Source: Arthrobacter yangruifuii (lineage in GTDB: Bacteria > Actinomycetota > Actinomycetes > Actinomycetales > Micrococcaceae). Taken from it: 64,000 nucleotides of DNA. The position numbers and the translations under genes were made by a program. The notes under the pieces were generated by a model. The model saw only the letters and a list, made by a program, of their open reading frames with translations. It searched no databases and was not told the DNA's origin. The stretch covers positions 62,001 through 126,000 of the forward strand of contig NZ_VTFX01000003.1 of the NCBI RefSeq assembly GCF_009192775.1, given 5' to 3'. Below are positions 1 through 8,277 of the stretch, in pieces (within the stretch, counting starts at the first letter, position 1; every line of letters begins with the position of its first letter).

Positions 1-559
1 TGGCGAAGGAGTACCGGACCCCGATGTCCCGGATGCGTCGGGCGAGGGAGGCCGGAACAGCCAGAAAGGCTGCGAAGCAGTCCATGACATAGGGGGCTGC
101 GAAATCGCGGACGCCGTCGGCGTCGTCCCTGAGGAAGAGCGACTGCACCAGCTCCCGTGCACTTGCTCGAAAGGCTTCTTCGTGTGCCCGGACCACTGAG
201 CGGCGCAGGACGGGATCAATTGCTTCACGGTAAGCGGTGTGTTCCGGCGGATCGAAATGCAGGGGAGGCCTGCGTGAGGATCTGGGGACATGAGGCACTA
301 CGTTCTGCACCGAGGTGATGAAAAGTTCATCGTCCTGCGTAATGCGGAGAATATCCTCGTAGGTTGTTGCTGACCAGAAGCCGCCGAAGTCATCGCTCCA
401 CGGGAAGGGGTTGCTTCGGCGCAGTTCTGCGTAATCCTGATGCGCACTGCCGAACGTCTCGTCCATAGCGGGAGACCACTCCGCGCCGCGTCCTCCGGCT
501 GCGGGGGCGCCGGCCGAGGCCGGCGAATCTGAAGCGTTGCCATAAGGGCACGGGGACAT
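1..559 (-). CDS. Cytochrome P450, N-terminal part (runs off left edge)
   Basis: About 186 codons are visible, read from an ATG at 557-559 to the window edge. The clearest P450 signature is HFDPPEHTAYR at residues 101-111, the segment before helix C that is typical of bacterial CYPs. The I-helix, ExxR and haem-cysteine regions lie outside the window. The first ~30 residues are low-complexity Ala/Gly/Pro, and Met32 is an alternative start. The ATG follows the permease stop codon directly and a GAAAGG lies 14 bases upstream, so the gene is probably co-transcribed and translationally coupled with phnDCE. The role is a haem monooxygenase of unknown substrate. Whether it acts on the substrate of the transporter is inference. 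Confidence 0.8.
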   Translation of the reverse strand, partial: MSPCPYGNASDSPASAGAPAAGGRGAEWSPAMDETFGSAHQDYAELRRSNPFPWSDDFGGFWSATTYEDILRITQDDELFITSVQNVVPHVPRSSRRPPLHFDPPEHTAYREAIDPVLRRSVVRAHEEAFRASARELVQSLFLRDDADGVRDFAAPYVMDCFAAFLAVPASLARRIRDIGVRYSFA

Positions 560-560
560 A

Positions 561-2249
561 TTAGATAACCTTTCTGCGGGCCCAGCGGGCCACCGATTCA
601 AGCGCGACGACCACAACAATGAGGCCGATGAGGATGCCTGCCGTCTGCTGGTAGTGCAGGGTGGCCACGGATTCGTCCAACAGGAAACCCACGCCGCCGG
701 CACCAACAATTCCCAGCACAGCTGACTCGCGCAGGGCCAGGTCCGAGGTAAAGAGGCTGTTGCCAATGAAGCTCGGTACAAACTGCGGCCAGACCCCGCT
801 GACGAATATCTGGACCCGGTTCGCTCCCGTCGCTTCAAGGGCCCTTATCGGTGCAGGGTCAACGTTTTGCAGGGAATCCGTGAAGAACTTGGATGCCAAA
901 GCCGTGCAGGAGATTGTCAGAGCCAGGAAACCGGCGAACGGTCCAAGCCCCAAAGCGGCAACGAAAATCAGGGCGTAGACAATGTCGGGGATGCCCCGGA
1001 CGAAAACCACCAGGCCACGCAACGTAAATGCCAGCGGGGCGAAGGTCACCAAATGCCGGGTGGACAGCACAGCGATGACCAGGCCGATCAGCACTCCGAA
1101 GAACGTGGCAGTGAACGCCATGATGACGCTTTCGAAGATCCCGAGGAGGATGTCCTGGGTGAATACCGGCGGGACAAAGCCGGCGAGCAGGGCGGTGGCG
1201 TTACCCCAGGCCTGTCCCAACCGGGCGGAATTTACGGAAAGCTGGCCCAGCGAGAATAGGAAGAGGCACGCGGCCGCCGCGCCTGCTCCCGTGCGCATCA
1301 GCCGTGACCGGTTCCATCCCGGCGTGGACGCCTCTTTGCCGGGGGCAAAGAGCCGGGATTCGGTGTGTTCATCCGCGTGCTCGGCCACCGCACGCTGAAC
1401 GAGGTAGGCAATCAGTTCAAGGATCAGGAGGAGGACGACGATCGCCAGGATGATGCCCGCTGCTCTGCGGTAATTCAGGGATCCGATGGCAGTCTGCAGT
1501 GCAACACCAATACCTCCGGCCCCGACCAGCCCGAGTACGGCAGAGGCACGGACATTGATGTCCAGGCGGTAGATCACCAGCGACGCAGCGGCCGGCAGGG
1601 CCCGCGTCAGCGTAGTGGAAACAAAGTTCTGCATACGGTTCGCGCCGACGGCGGCAATTGCTTCATGCGGAGCCGGGACTTGTTCTTCAAAGACATCCGA
1701 CATCATCTTTCCGATCATGCCGACGGAATGGAACGCAATGGCCAGTGCGCCGGCGAGCGGACCCAGACCGAAAATACGAACGAAGAGGATGGCAAAGATC
1801 AGTGACGGGACGGCTCTGGTGACGATAATGATGCCTTGGGCAAGCCAGCGGACTGCCCGAGGACCGGTGAAGTGCCGCGATGCCGCCGCTGCCAGGAAAA
1901 CCGACGCGATTGCCGCCAGTCCCGTTCCTGCCAGAGCGATCCAGAGTGTTTCAAGTGTCAGGGTCAGGAGGGCCGGTACAGGGCCGGTGGTGGGAGGAAC
2001 CATCCGTTGAAGCAGCCGGCCGATGTCGCCGAGTCCGGCGGCCACCGCAGCAGGGCGGATGTCGATCCACCAGATGCCGAAGACCGTCACAGCGAGGTAA
2101 GCCAGCGGAATGCCGAGCGTCGCAGCGCTTACGCGCGGCGGCCCGCCGGCGGCTGGCTTCGGTTCGCCGTTCCTCCCGCCGTCGAACTGCCGTTCCACCC
2201 CCGGCACTGCCCGACCGGCTTCATCGATACTGTCCGTGGAGGCACTCAT
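561..2249 (-). CDS. phnE: Phosphonate-type ABC transporter permease, two PhnE domains fused
   Basis: 562 residues, about twice a single PhnE. Both halves are BPD_transp_1-like permease domains with their own EAA cytoplasmic loop: HEAIAAVGANR near residues 195-205 and IRALEATGANR near 468-478. Both halves also end in a matching ESAVLGIVGAGG-type stretch (SAVLGLVGAGG in the first). About a dozen hydrophobic segments are visible, separated by a charged linker near residues 285-315. A single fused chain replaces the usual homodimer or PhnE1/PhnE2 pair. The start codon overlaps the phnC stop (ATGA). It should form the membrane channel with the neighbouring ATPase and binding lipoprotein. Substrate class (phosphonate, phosphite or another oxyanion) is inferred from the family only. 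Confidence 0.88.
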   Translation of the reverse strand: MSASTDSIDEAGRAVPGVERQFDGGRNGEPKPAAGGPPRVSAATLGIPLAYLAVTVFGIWWIDIRPAAVAAGLGDIGRLLQRMVPPTTGPVPALLTLTLETLWIALAGTGLAAIASVFLAAAASRHFTGPRAVRWLAQGIIIVTRAVPSLIFAILFVRIFGLGPLAGALAIAFHSVGMIGKMMSDVFEEQVPAPHEAIAAVGANRMQNFVSTTLTRALPAAASLVIYRLDINVRASAVLGLVGAGGIGVALQTAIGSLNYRRAAGIILAIVVLLLILELIAYLVQRAVAEHADEHTESRLFAPGKEASTPGWNRSRLMRTGAGAAAACLFLFSLGQLSVNSARLGQAWGNATALLAGFVPPVFTQDILLGIFESVIMAFTATFFGVLIGLVIAVLSTRHLVTFAPLAFTLRGLVVFVRGIPDIVYALIFVAALGLGPFAGFLALTISCTALASKFFTDSLQNVDPAPIRALEATGANRVQIFVSGVWPQFVPSFIGNSLFTSDLALRESAVLGIVGAGGVGFLLDESVATLHYQQTAGILIGLIVVVVALESVARWARRKVI

Positions 2250-3076
2250 GCAGTGCGGCCTTTCGCCTTTTCGTAAATGGCGCGGACAGCAGCCTCCGAG
2301 GTATCCGGGGTGGGGGTGTCGAGGATGAGCGAGCCGTCACGCACCGCCACCACCCGGTCTGAAACCTGCAGGGCGAGGTCAACCTGATGCAGGGAACAAA
2401 TAACCGTAAACCCGTCCTCTGCACTGACTTTCTTCAGGGTGTTCAGGACCGAGAGACTGGCACTGGGGTCCAGCGACGCCACCGGCTCGTCGGCGAGGAC
2501 AATGCGTGCATCCTGCATCAGTGTCCGCGCTATGGCTACCCGCTGCTGCTGTCCGCCCGAAAGCGTGTCACAGCGTTGGAACCTCTGATCGGCCAAGCCC
2601 ACCCGTTCCAGGTTCGCTACTGCTTTCTCCCGCAGCGGCCGGGGATAGGTGGAAATCCCGTAGCGAGGCATCTTGAGTGATCCCAAAGTGCCCATCAGCA
2701 CGTTCTCCATTGCGCTGAGGCGGCCCACCAGGCCAAATTGTTGAAAGACAAAGCCGACGCGGGTCCGCAGCTTCCGCAGGTTCTTCCGTCCGCACGTAGC
2801 GGGGTTCACCCCCAGAACGGTCACACTGCCGCCGGTTGGGCTGTGGCTGCCGTTGATCAGCCGGAGAAGCGTGGACTTGCCGGCGCCGGAGGGTCCGACG
2901 AGGGCAACGAACTGCCCCGGGCGCACATCCAGGTTTACTTCCCGGAGGACGGTCTTGGCCCCGAAGCTCATGCTTAGGTTCTCGAGAAGCAGACTGGGAG
3001 CGGTGTTGGTGTGGTTCGGGGACTGGGGAGCCACGGTGTGACGTCCTGACTCAGGCGTGGGCAGGGGCGCGGTCAT
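2246..3076 (-). CDS. phnC: Phosphonate ABC transporter ATP-binding protein
   Basis: 276 residues with a complete ABC ATPase core: Walker A GPSGAGKST at residues 61-69, signature LSGGQQQRVAIA, Walker B ARIVLADEP followed by the D-loop ASLDP, and the switch histidine in CSLHQVDLA. The first ~28 residues are a Pro/Ser/Thr-rich extension before the core. It energises transport through the downstream fused permease, with whose start it overlaps by 4 bases. It lies 17 bases after phnD in the same operon. Confidence 0.9.
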   Translation of the reverse strand: MTAPLPTPESGRHTVAPQSPNHTNTAPSLLLENLSMSFGAKTVLREVNLDVRPGQFVALVGPSGAGKSTLLRLINGSHSPTGGSVTVLGVNPATCGRKNLRKLRTRVGFVFQQFGLVGRLSAMENVLMGTLGSLKMPRYGISTYPRPLREKAVANLERVGLADQRFQRCDTLSGGQQQRVAIARTLMQDARIVLADEPVASLDPSASLSVLNTLKKVSAEDGFTVICSLHQVDLALQVSDRVVAVRDGSLILDTPTPDTSEAAVRAIYEKAKGRTA

Positions 3077-3093
3077 TGTTTCTTCCTTACCGG

Positions 3094-4101
3094 CTATTCG
3101 TTTCGGCAGACTTCTGCCTGGGTGGTGTCGCAGATTTCACGGATGGTCGCGAAGTCATCATCCGTGGCAGGTTCAAAGGCGAAGGCGCCGGTTCCGCCCC
3201 ACTCACACGCCATCTTGCCTGCATACTCCTCACCCCACGACGGCTGAGCCTCGCGTTGATCGTCCGGGCACAGACCCGCTTCGGCAGCGGTCACGGCATT
3301 GTATTTAAGTACCGCACTGGTGATCTTGGTGCGCAGGTCTTCGGGCAGCCAGTCGCCGATCACCATGGGAGTTCCCGGAATATCCGGAGAGGTCCACAGG
3401 GTCTCTACTTCACCGTCTTTAATGATTCCCCGGGCCGGAAGAATGTCAGTGATAAAGGTGCCGGCAACAAAGGCGACATCGCAGTCTCCGGCAAGCATCT
3501 GCGTCACGGCAACGTCATGAGAGCCAGCAAAAATCGGATTTATGTCGCTTTTCGGATCCAAGCCGATGCCGATCAATCCGGCCGCTGCCGCCAGGTAGCC
3601 GGTACTGGACGCGGGATCGGTAAAGCAGACGTTCCTGCCTTTGACGTCCTCGAGCGTCTTGATGTCAGAGCCGGCAGCAACGACGCCGAGCGATTGGACC
3701 GCGCCGGATCCGGCTGCCGGAGTCCGCTGGTCCATGGCCACCGGCGTGACGTCCGCGACATTCTGGGCAAGGTAGTAGGAGAAGGCTCCATAGGTGGCCA
3801 CGTCCACGCGTTTGGCTGCCTGCGCTTCGATAACCCCGGCATTGCTGCTCACTGCCTCGATGCTGGTGGGGAGTCCGGTTTCCTTTTCGATCGCTGCAAC
3901 GATGGGTTTGAAGCTGTTCTCAAGTTCCTTGCTGTCATCCGTAGGTACAACCGCGAAAACGAGGGACTGCGGTGCGTCGCCTGATGCACCATCGGAGTTG
4001 TTGCTGTTGTCGGCGGGCCTGGCATTCGGGCTGGTTCCGCAGGCACTGAGTAGGAGGCTGGCGGCGGCTAGGGCTGCGAAGGCCTTGGTTTTCTGGTTCA
4101 T
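3094..4101 (-). CDS. phnD: Phosphate/phosphite/phosphonate-binding lipoprotein
   Basis: 335 residues. The N-terminus is a lipoprotein signal peptide with the lipobox LSAC (Cys21), so the mature protein should be anchored outside the membrane. The body is a periplasmic-binding-protein-type-2 fold of the PhnD family (FAVVPTDDSKELENSFKPI; a conserved DPASSTGYLA stretch; GSHDVAVTQMLAGDCDVAF). It is the first gene of the operon and would deliver ligand to the fused permease. The family also contains phosphite, hypophosphite and methylphosphonate binders, so the ligand is not fixed by sequence. Confidence 0.88.
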   Translation of the reverse strand: MNQKTKAFAALAAASLLLSACGTSPNARPADNSNNSDGASGDAPQSLVFAVVPTDDSKELENSFKPIVAAIEKETGLPTSIEAVSSNAGVIEAQAAKRVDVATYGAFSYYLAQNVADVTPVAMDQRTPAAGSGAVQSLGVVAAGSDIKTLEDVKGRNVCFTDPASSTGYLAAAAGLIGIGLDPKSDINPIFAGSHDVAVTQMLAGDCDVAFVAGTFITDILPARGIIKDGEVETLWTSPDIPGTPMVIGDWLPEDLRTKITSAVLKYNAVTAAEAGLCPDDQREAQPSWGEEYAGKMACEWGGTGAFAFEPATDDDFATIREICDTTQAEVCRNE

Positions 4102-4352
4102 AGTCGGCTCTGACTCCTCTGATTGCGTGTGGATGTTCCGCCCGTGCCTGGCCGACGTTGCCCAAAGACAGGGGGAGTAAGCAACACTTAATTGATCGAA
4201 CGCTTACAAATGTGTGGCCTATGGATCTGCGACTCTTCGAAACAGGGAATAGTGGTGTGCGTCACAGTCGACCAAGCATTGTTGACTTTGTCAATGGATG
4301 GGCGCCGGATTACCGTGGACGGCCAGGCCCGTCAGGCCTAGCCTTCCCGGCT
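4102..4352. other. Divergent intergenic region, phnD / DinB-like gene
   Basis: This gap of about 250 bases separates the minus-strand phn operon from the plus-strand DinB-like gene. It is noticeably AT-richer around 4180-4310 than its surroundings, as expected for two divergent promoters. I found no clear Pho-box repeat or other recognisable operator. The open frame here that continues into the downstream gene is probably not translated, because a better start lies at 4353. Confidence 0.4.
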
Positions 4353-4961
4353 ATGACTGAACATGAGATGACCCGGAAGATCGAGCCTCCGCTGGCGGGC
4401 AGCGAAATAGAAACCCTGCTGGGATCCCTGGACCGGCAGCGCGCCACCTTTGCCTGGAAAACGGGCGGCCTTGACGCCGAAGCCCTCACCGCCACCGTCG
4501 GCGCCTCAGCCATTACCCTCGGCGGCCTGCTCAAACATCTGGCGGGTGTGGAAGATACCTACTTCGCCTGGCGGCTGAGGAGCCAGGACCCGGGCGAGCC
4601 GTGGAACGCCGTGGACTGGGCCAATGATCCGGACTGGGACTGGCGCACCGCGGCAGATGACCATCCGGAGGACCTCTATGCCCTGTGGGGTGACGCCGTC
4701 GGACGCTCCCGGAAACGTCTTGCCGCTGCGCTTGACGACGGCGGACTCGACCAGCTGCTGCCGGCCGTCGACGGCCAGGTGGGCAGCCTGCGCCGCATGC
4801 TGGCTGACCTGATCGAGGAATACGCCCGGCATACCGGACATGCCGATCTGATCCGTGAATCCGTGGACGGGCTGGTGGGGGAGGATCCTCCGGCGGACGT
4901 CTCCTGGCCCGCTCCGGCGGCCGGCGCCGCCGCCTATCCGGCACCCGCGGCAGGCGCGTAG
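4353..4961 (+). CDS. DinB/DUF664-family protein
   Basis: 202 residues from the ATG at 4353. An open frame extends to 4158, but the upstream 65 residues show no family features. The protein resembles the DUF664 branch of the DinB/YfiT-like putative metalloenzyme superfamily: a helical bundle with GLLKHLAGVEDTYFAWRL near residues 53-70 and a conserved EEYARHTGHADLIRE helix near the C-terminus. The histidines in these helices are the usual metal ligands. The tail is Pro/Ala-rich (PAPAAGAAAYPAPAAGA). Many family members use mycothiol as thiol cofactor, but no specific reaction can be assigned. Confidence 0.75.
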   Translation: MTEHEMTRKIEPPLAGSEIETLLGSLDRQRATFAWKTGGLDAEALTATVGASAITLGGLLKHLAGVEDTYFAWRLRSQDPGEPWNAVDWANDPDWDWRTAADDHPEDLYALWGDAVGRSRKRLAAALDDGGLDQLLPAVDGQVGSLRRMLADLIEEYARHTGHADLIRESVDGLVGEDPPADVSWPAPAAGAAAYPAPAAGA

Positions 4962-5090
4962 CCTGGCCCGACGGGTTCCGGCTCAGCCTCCACCATCTCA
5001 ACGCGCTGGCTATCGCTCACTGCCGACAGCTGGGCGGCCGTTACATCAGCGTGTCGGACTGGCCTGCCACTGCGACATTATTCGTAAAAT

Positions 5091-5115
5091 GAAGTTTATT
5101 CGGTAAATAAACTTC
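5091..5115. promoter_or_regulatory. Perfect inverted repeat, probable NrtR operator
   Basis: GAAGTTTATT (5091-5100), spacer CGGTA, AATAAACTTC (5106-5115): a perfect 10-bp inverted repeat in an AT-rich patch immediately upstream of an NAD-salvage operon whose third gene encodes an NrtR-like regulator. A TAGGCT at 5135-5140, seven bases before the ATG at 5147, fits a TANNNT -10 element for a leaderless transcript, which would place the repeat over the -35 region. A TAAAAT at 5085-5090 is an alternative -10. Assignment to NrtR is inferred from position and autoregulation in this family. Confidence 0.65.
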
Positions 5116-5146
5116 CAATGACGAAAAACATGTGTAGGCTGGCAGC

Positions 5147-5962
5147 ATGTTCACCGCATACGCCACCGTCCCGCAGGGATACACCGTCCATTCGGCCGCT
5201 ACGCCGATGTCCTTCCCTGCCGGGGAGGCCCACCTCCAGGTCGCAGGCAGTCCGCAGGAAATCCCGCTCTACCTCTACCTCACCGGTGCTGATGCCAACG
5301 AGTACATGAGCGCCGCCATGTGGATCGACTACGCCCACCAGGGCGGCCACAAGGTCCGGGCCCTCATCCCGTACCTGCCCGGAGCCCGCCAGGACCGCGG
5401 CGTCCCCTTCGGTGCCAAGGTCTACGCCAACCTCATCAACGCCATGAACGCCGACGAGGTGGTCTGCTTCGACCCGCACTCGCCCGTCATGCCGGCCCTG
5501 GTGCGCAACCTGCGCATCGTGGATTCCTCCGCCGTGATCGCCCAGGTCCTGCGGAACAAGGCGGGGGCGTATGCAGGTGTCATCTGCCCGGATGCCGGGG
5601 CGAAGGAACGCACCGCCCGAACCGCCGCAGCCCTGGGACTGCCGCTCTACTCCGCCGAGAAGCACCGCGACTTCGCCACCGGCAGGCTCTCCGGTTTCAC
5701 CTGCGAGGAGCTGCCCGCCGAAGGCCGCTTCCTGGTGGTTGACGACATCTGCGACGGCGGCGGAACCTTCATGGGCCTGGCCGCCGCCACCGGACTCGGG
5801 CCGGACCGCCTGGACCTGTGGGTCAGCCACGGCGTCTTCTCCGGCAAGGCATCCCAGCTGAGGCAGGCGTACGGCTCCATCTACACCACCGATTCACATC
5901 CCGGCGCCGCCAACCCGGACGTCGCCGCTTCCATCACGCCCCTGATTTCCCACCTCATCTGA
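5147..5962 (+). CDS. Ribose-phosphate pyrophosphokinase-like protein of NAD-salvage cassette
   Basis: 271 residues, shorter than housekeeping PRPP synthetases (about 310-330). The phosphoribosyl-pyrophosphate loop is clear: FLVVDDICDGGGT near residues 194-206. The N-terminal half keeps Prs features (YLPGARQDRG, CFDPHSPV, CPDAGAKERT). It is paired with nadV 26 bases downstream. The simple reading is supply of PRPP for nicotinamide salvage. The same Prs-like/NadV-like pairing also occurs in phage NARP1 systems, where the Prs-like enzyme pyrophosphorylates ADP-ribose; sequence alone does not decide between them. The start has no good Shine-Dalgarno and a -10-like TAGGCT seven bases upstream, consistent with leaderless translation. 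Confidence 0.82.
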   Translation: MFTAYATVPQGYTVHSAATPMSFPAGEAHLQVAGSPQEIPLYLYLTGADANEYMSAAMWIDYAHQGGHKVRALIPYLPGARQDRGVPFGAKVYANLINAMNADEVVCFDPHSPVMPALVRNLRIVDSSAVIAQVLRNKAGAYAGVICPDAGAKERTARTAAALGLPLYSAEKHRDFATGRLSGFTCEELPAEGRFLVVDDICDGGGTFMGLAAATGLGPDRLDLWVSHGVFSGKASQLRQAYGSIYTTDSHPGAANPDVAASITPLISHLI

Positions 5963-5988
5963 TTCCGTCTCAAGCCAAGGACGCCGCC

Positions 5989-7536
5989 ATGACCACCACA
6001 GCACCCGCCGCCGCACTGACCACTGCCAGCATCACCGCCGCCCTCTTCCAGACGGACGCGTACAAGCTTGGCCACATCCACATGTACCCGCAGGGCACCA
6101 CGAAGGTCCTCTCCAACTTCACCAACCGCGGCTCCCGCATCGAGGGCGTGGACCACGTGGTGCACTTCGGGCTGCAGGCCTTCCTGCAGAAATTCTGCAT
6201 CGAGGCGTTCGCTCCGTTCTTCGCCGCCGACGAAGACGACGCCGTCGCCGAATACCAGGCCGGCCTCAATGACATCCTCGGTCCGAATACCGTGGGCACC
6301 GGCCACATCCGGGCCCTGCACCGCCGCGGCTACCTGCCGCTGATCTTCCGCGCCGTTCCCGAAGGAACCCGGGTACCCCTGCAGGTCCCGTCCGTCACCG
6401 TCGAGTCCACCGAACCGGAGTTCTTCTGGCTGGTCAACTACATCGAGACGGCGTTGAGTGCATCCATCTGGCAGCCCTCCACCGCAGCGACGATTGCCGA
6501 CAAGTACCGGGGCATTCTCGATGCTGCAGCCGAAAAGACCGGCACGGACGCCGCGTTCGTGGACTGGCAGCTCCACGACTTCTCCTTCCGCGGCATGCCC
6601 GGCGTCGAGGCTGCTGCCGCCTCCGGCGCCGGCCACCTGCTCTCCTTCAAGGGGTCGGACTCCCTCGCCTCGGCAGACTTCATCCGCCGCTACTACAACT
6701 CCTCCTTCGGCGTCGACAACGGCCAGATCCTCGGCTCCATCCCCGCCAGCGAGCATGCGGTCATGTGTGCCGGCGGCCAGGACGGAGAAGCCGGGACCTT
6801 CCGCCACATTCTGGAGGTCAATCCCAGCGGCAACATCTCGCTGGTTTCCGACGGCTACGATCTGTGGCACGTGCTGCAGAACATCCTGCCCGGCCTCAAG
6901 GACATCATCACGTGCCGTGACGGCAACGTCGTCATCCGTCCCGACTCCGGGGATCCGGCCGACATTGTCTGCGGAACCTCCACCCGGCCCGGCGCCGCCG
7001 TCCCTGACGCGGTGCCGGCCATGACCAGCGACCCTGCCTTCTTCGGCGTGGTCGCCATCCTCGACGCAGAGTTCGGTTCCGCCCGCAACCAGGCCGGCTA
7101 TAAGGTCCTGAACAACGTGCGCGTGATGTACGGGGACTCAATCACTCCGGAACGCGCCGCCGACATCACCGCCCGGTTGGAGACGGCGGGCTATGCAGCC
7201 GAGAACGTAGTGCTGGGTGCCGGGTCATTCACCTACCAGTACGTCACCAGGGACACGTTCTCCTCCGCCGTCAAGGTCACCTACATCGAGGTCAACGGCG
7301 AAGGACGCAACGTCTTCAAGGATCCGATCACGGCCAAGGGCTTCGGTTCCAAGCGTTCAGCCACCGGCCGGCTGGCGGTCACACGGAACGACGACGGCGG
7401 GCTGGCACTCATCGAGAAGGCCACCCCCGAGCAGGAAGAAGCATCCCTGCTGCAGCCGGTCTGGGCCAACGGCGGCTTCCTCCGCAGGCAGTCCTTCGCT
7501 GACGTCCGTGCGGTGCTCGGTAACATCGCTTCATGA
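5989..7536 (+). CDS. nadV: Nicotinamide phosphoribosyltransferase (NAMPT/NadV family)
   Basis: 515 residues from the ATG at 5989, which has AAGGA nine bases upstream. The longer open frame to 5818 overlaps the previous gene and is rejected. Family landmarks include QTDAYKLGHIHMYP at the N-terminus, the nicotinamide/phosphoribosyl-site stretches VDWQLHDFSFRG, VSDGYDLWHVLQN, VIRPDSGDP and VLGAGSFTYQYVTRDT. The enzyme joins nicotinamide to an activated ribose donor, giving NMN in canonical members. It lies between the Prs-like gene and nrtR, and its stop overlaps the nrtR start (ATGA), so the three form one operon. Confidence 0.9.
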   Translation: MTTTAPAAALTTASITAALFQTDAYKLGHIHMYPQGTTKVLSNFTNRGSRIEGVDHVVHFGLQAFLQKFCIEAFAPFFAADEDDAVAEYQAGLNDILGPNTVGTGHIRALHRRGYLPLIFRAVPEGTRVPLQVPSVTVESTEPEFFWLVNYIETALSASIWQPSTAATIADKYRGILDAAAEKTGTDAAFVDWQLHDFSFRGMPGVEAAAASGAGHLLSFKGSDSLASADFIRRYYNSSFGVDNGQILGSIPASEHAVMCAGGQDGEAGTFRHILEVNPSGNISLVSDGYDLWHVLQNILPGLKDIITCRDGNVVIRPDSGDPADIVCGTSTRPGAAVPDAVPAMTSDPAFFGVVAILDAEFGSARNQAGYKVLNNVRVMYGDSITPERAADITARLETAGYAAENVVLGAGSFTYQYVTRDTFSSAVKVTYIEVNGEGRNVFKDPITAKGFGSKRSATGRLAVTRNDDGGLALIEKATPEQEEASLLQPVWANGGFLRRQSFADVRAVLGNIAS

Positions 7537-8210
7537 GCACAGAACACCAACAGCCCCTCGTCTCCATTGATACCGTCCCCTTCATGGTGAGGGACGGGCG
7601 GCTGTACCTGGTCACCGCGGAACGGGCCAACGAGCCCTTTGCCGGCGCGCAGGCGCTCCCCGGTGTCCTGCTGCTGCCCTCCGAACGGCTGGCCGAGGCT
7701 GCATTGCGGGCATTGACGGTCAAAACCGGGGTGGGGCGGGAGCAGGTGGAACACATCGGCACGGCGGGCGTCTACGACAATCCGGACCGGGATCCGCGCG
7801 GGCCCACCATCTCGATTGTCCACACCGCCGTTCTGCATCCGGACGCCGGGCTGGATGAGGCAACGGTCCAAGTTGTTCCGGCGGAGCAGGTCTCCGGACT
7901 GCCGTTTGACCATGACACCATTCTCCGCCGCACCGCCGGCACCGCGCTGGACGCCCTCTGGGTGGACCAGCCATTGACCCGGGCGCTGCTGGGACAGCGC
8001 TTCACCACCGCCCAGGCTGCCCGCCTCATCCGGAGCCTGGCGGCCGCGGCAGGCCGCAGCGAACCGGACTCGTCCAATCTGGGACGGATGCTGGCGCGCA
8101 GCCCGGCTCTGACAAAGTCAGGCGAGGCAGTGGCTGCGGGGCGAGGCCGTCCCGCAGCGGGATGGTCCTGGAATCAGCAGTCCCGGCGTGATCTTTATTC
8201 CTTGCCGTAA
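7533..8210 (+). CDS. nrtR: NrtR-type transcriptional regulator (degenerate Nudix plus winged helix)
   Basis: 225 residues. The N-terminal Nudix fold is recognisable, but its box is degenerate: the Gly, first Glu and Arg remain, while the catalytic REUXEE section reads RALTVK, so hydrolase activity is unlikely. The C-terminal part is a winged-helix-like domain typical of NrtR, which senses ADP-ribose or related NAD metabolites and represses NAD biosynthesis genes. It is the last gene of the operon, overlaps nadV by 4 bases, and probably binds the inverted repeat at 5091-5115. The last ~40 residues are Arg/Gly/Ala-rich and less typical. Confidence 0.82.
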   Translation: MSTEHQQPLVSIDTVPFMVRDGRLYLVTAERANEPFAGAQALPGVLLLPSERLAEAALRALTVKTGVGREQVEHIGTAGVYDNPDRDPRGPTISIVHTAVLHPDAGLDEATVQVVPAEQVSGLPFDHDTILRRTAGTALDALWVDQPLTRALLGQRFTTAQAARLIRSLAAAAGRSEPDSSNLGRMLARSPALTKSGEAVAAGRGRPAAGWSWNQQSRRDLYSLP

Positions 8211-8277
8211 TTGCGGTTAGGATGCTTTCGCAATCATTTTCCGCAGCGGGCAACTCCAATGAAGGCCGGGTCTGAGC

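Noticed and set aside
5818-5988. N-terminal extension of nadV to 5818
   Set aside because: It overlaps the Prs-like gene in another frame, is rich in Arg/His, and a proper start with AAGGA exists at 5989.
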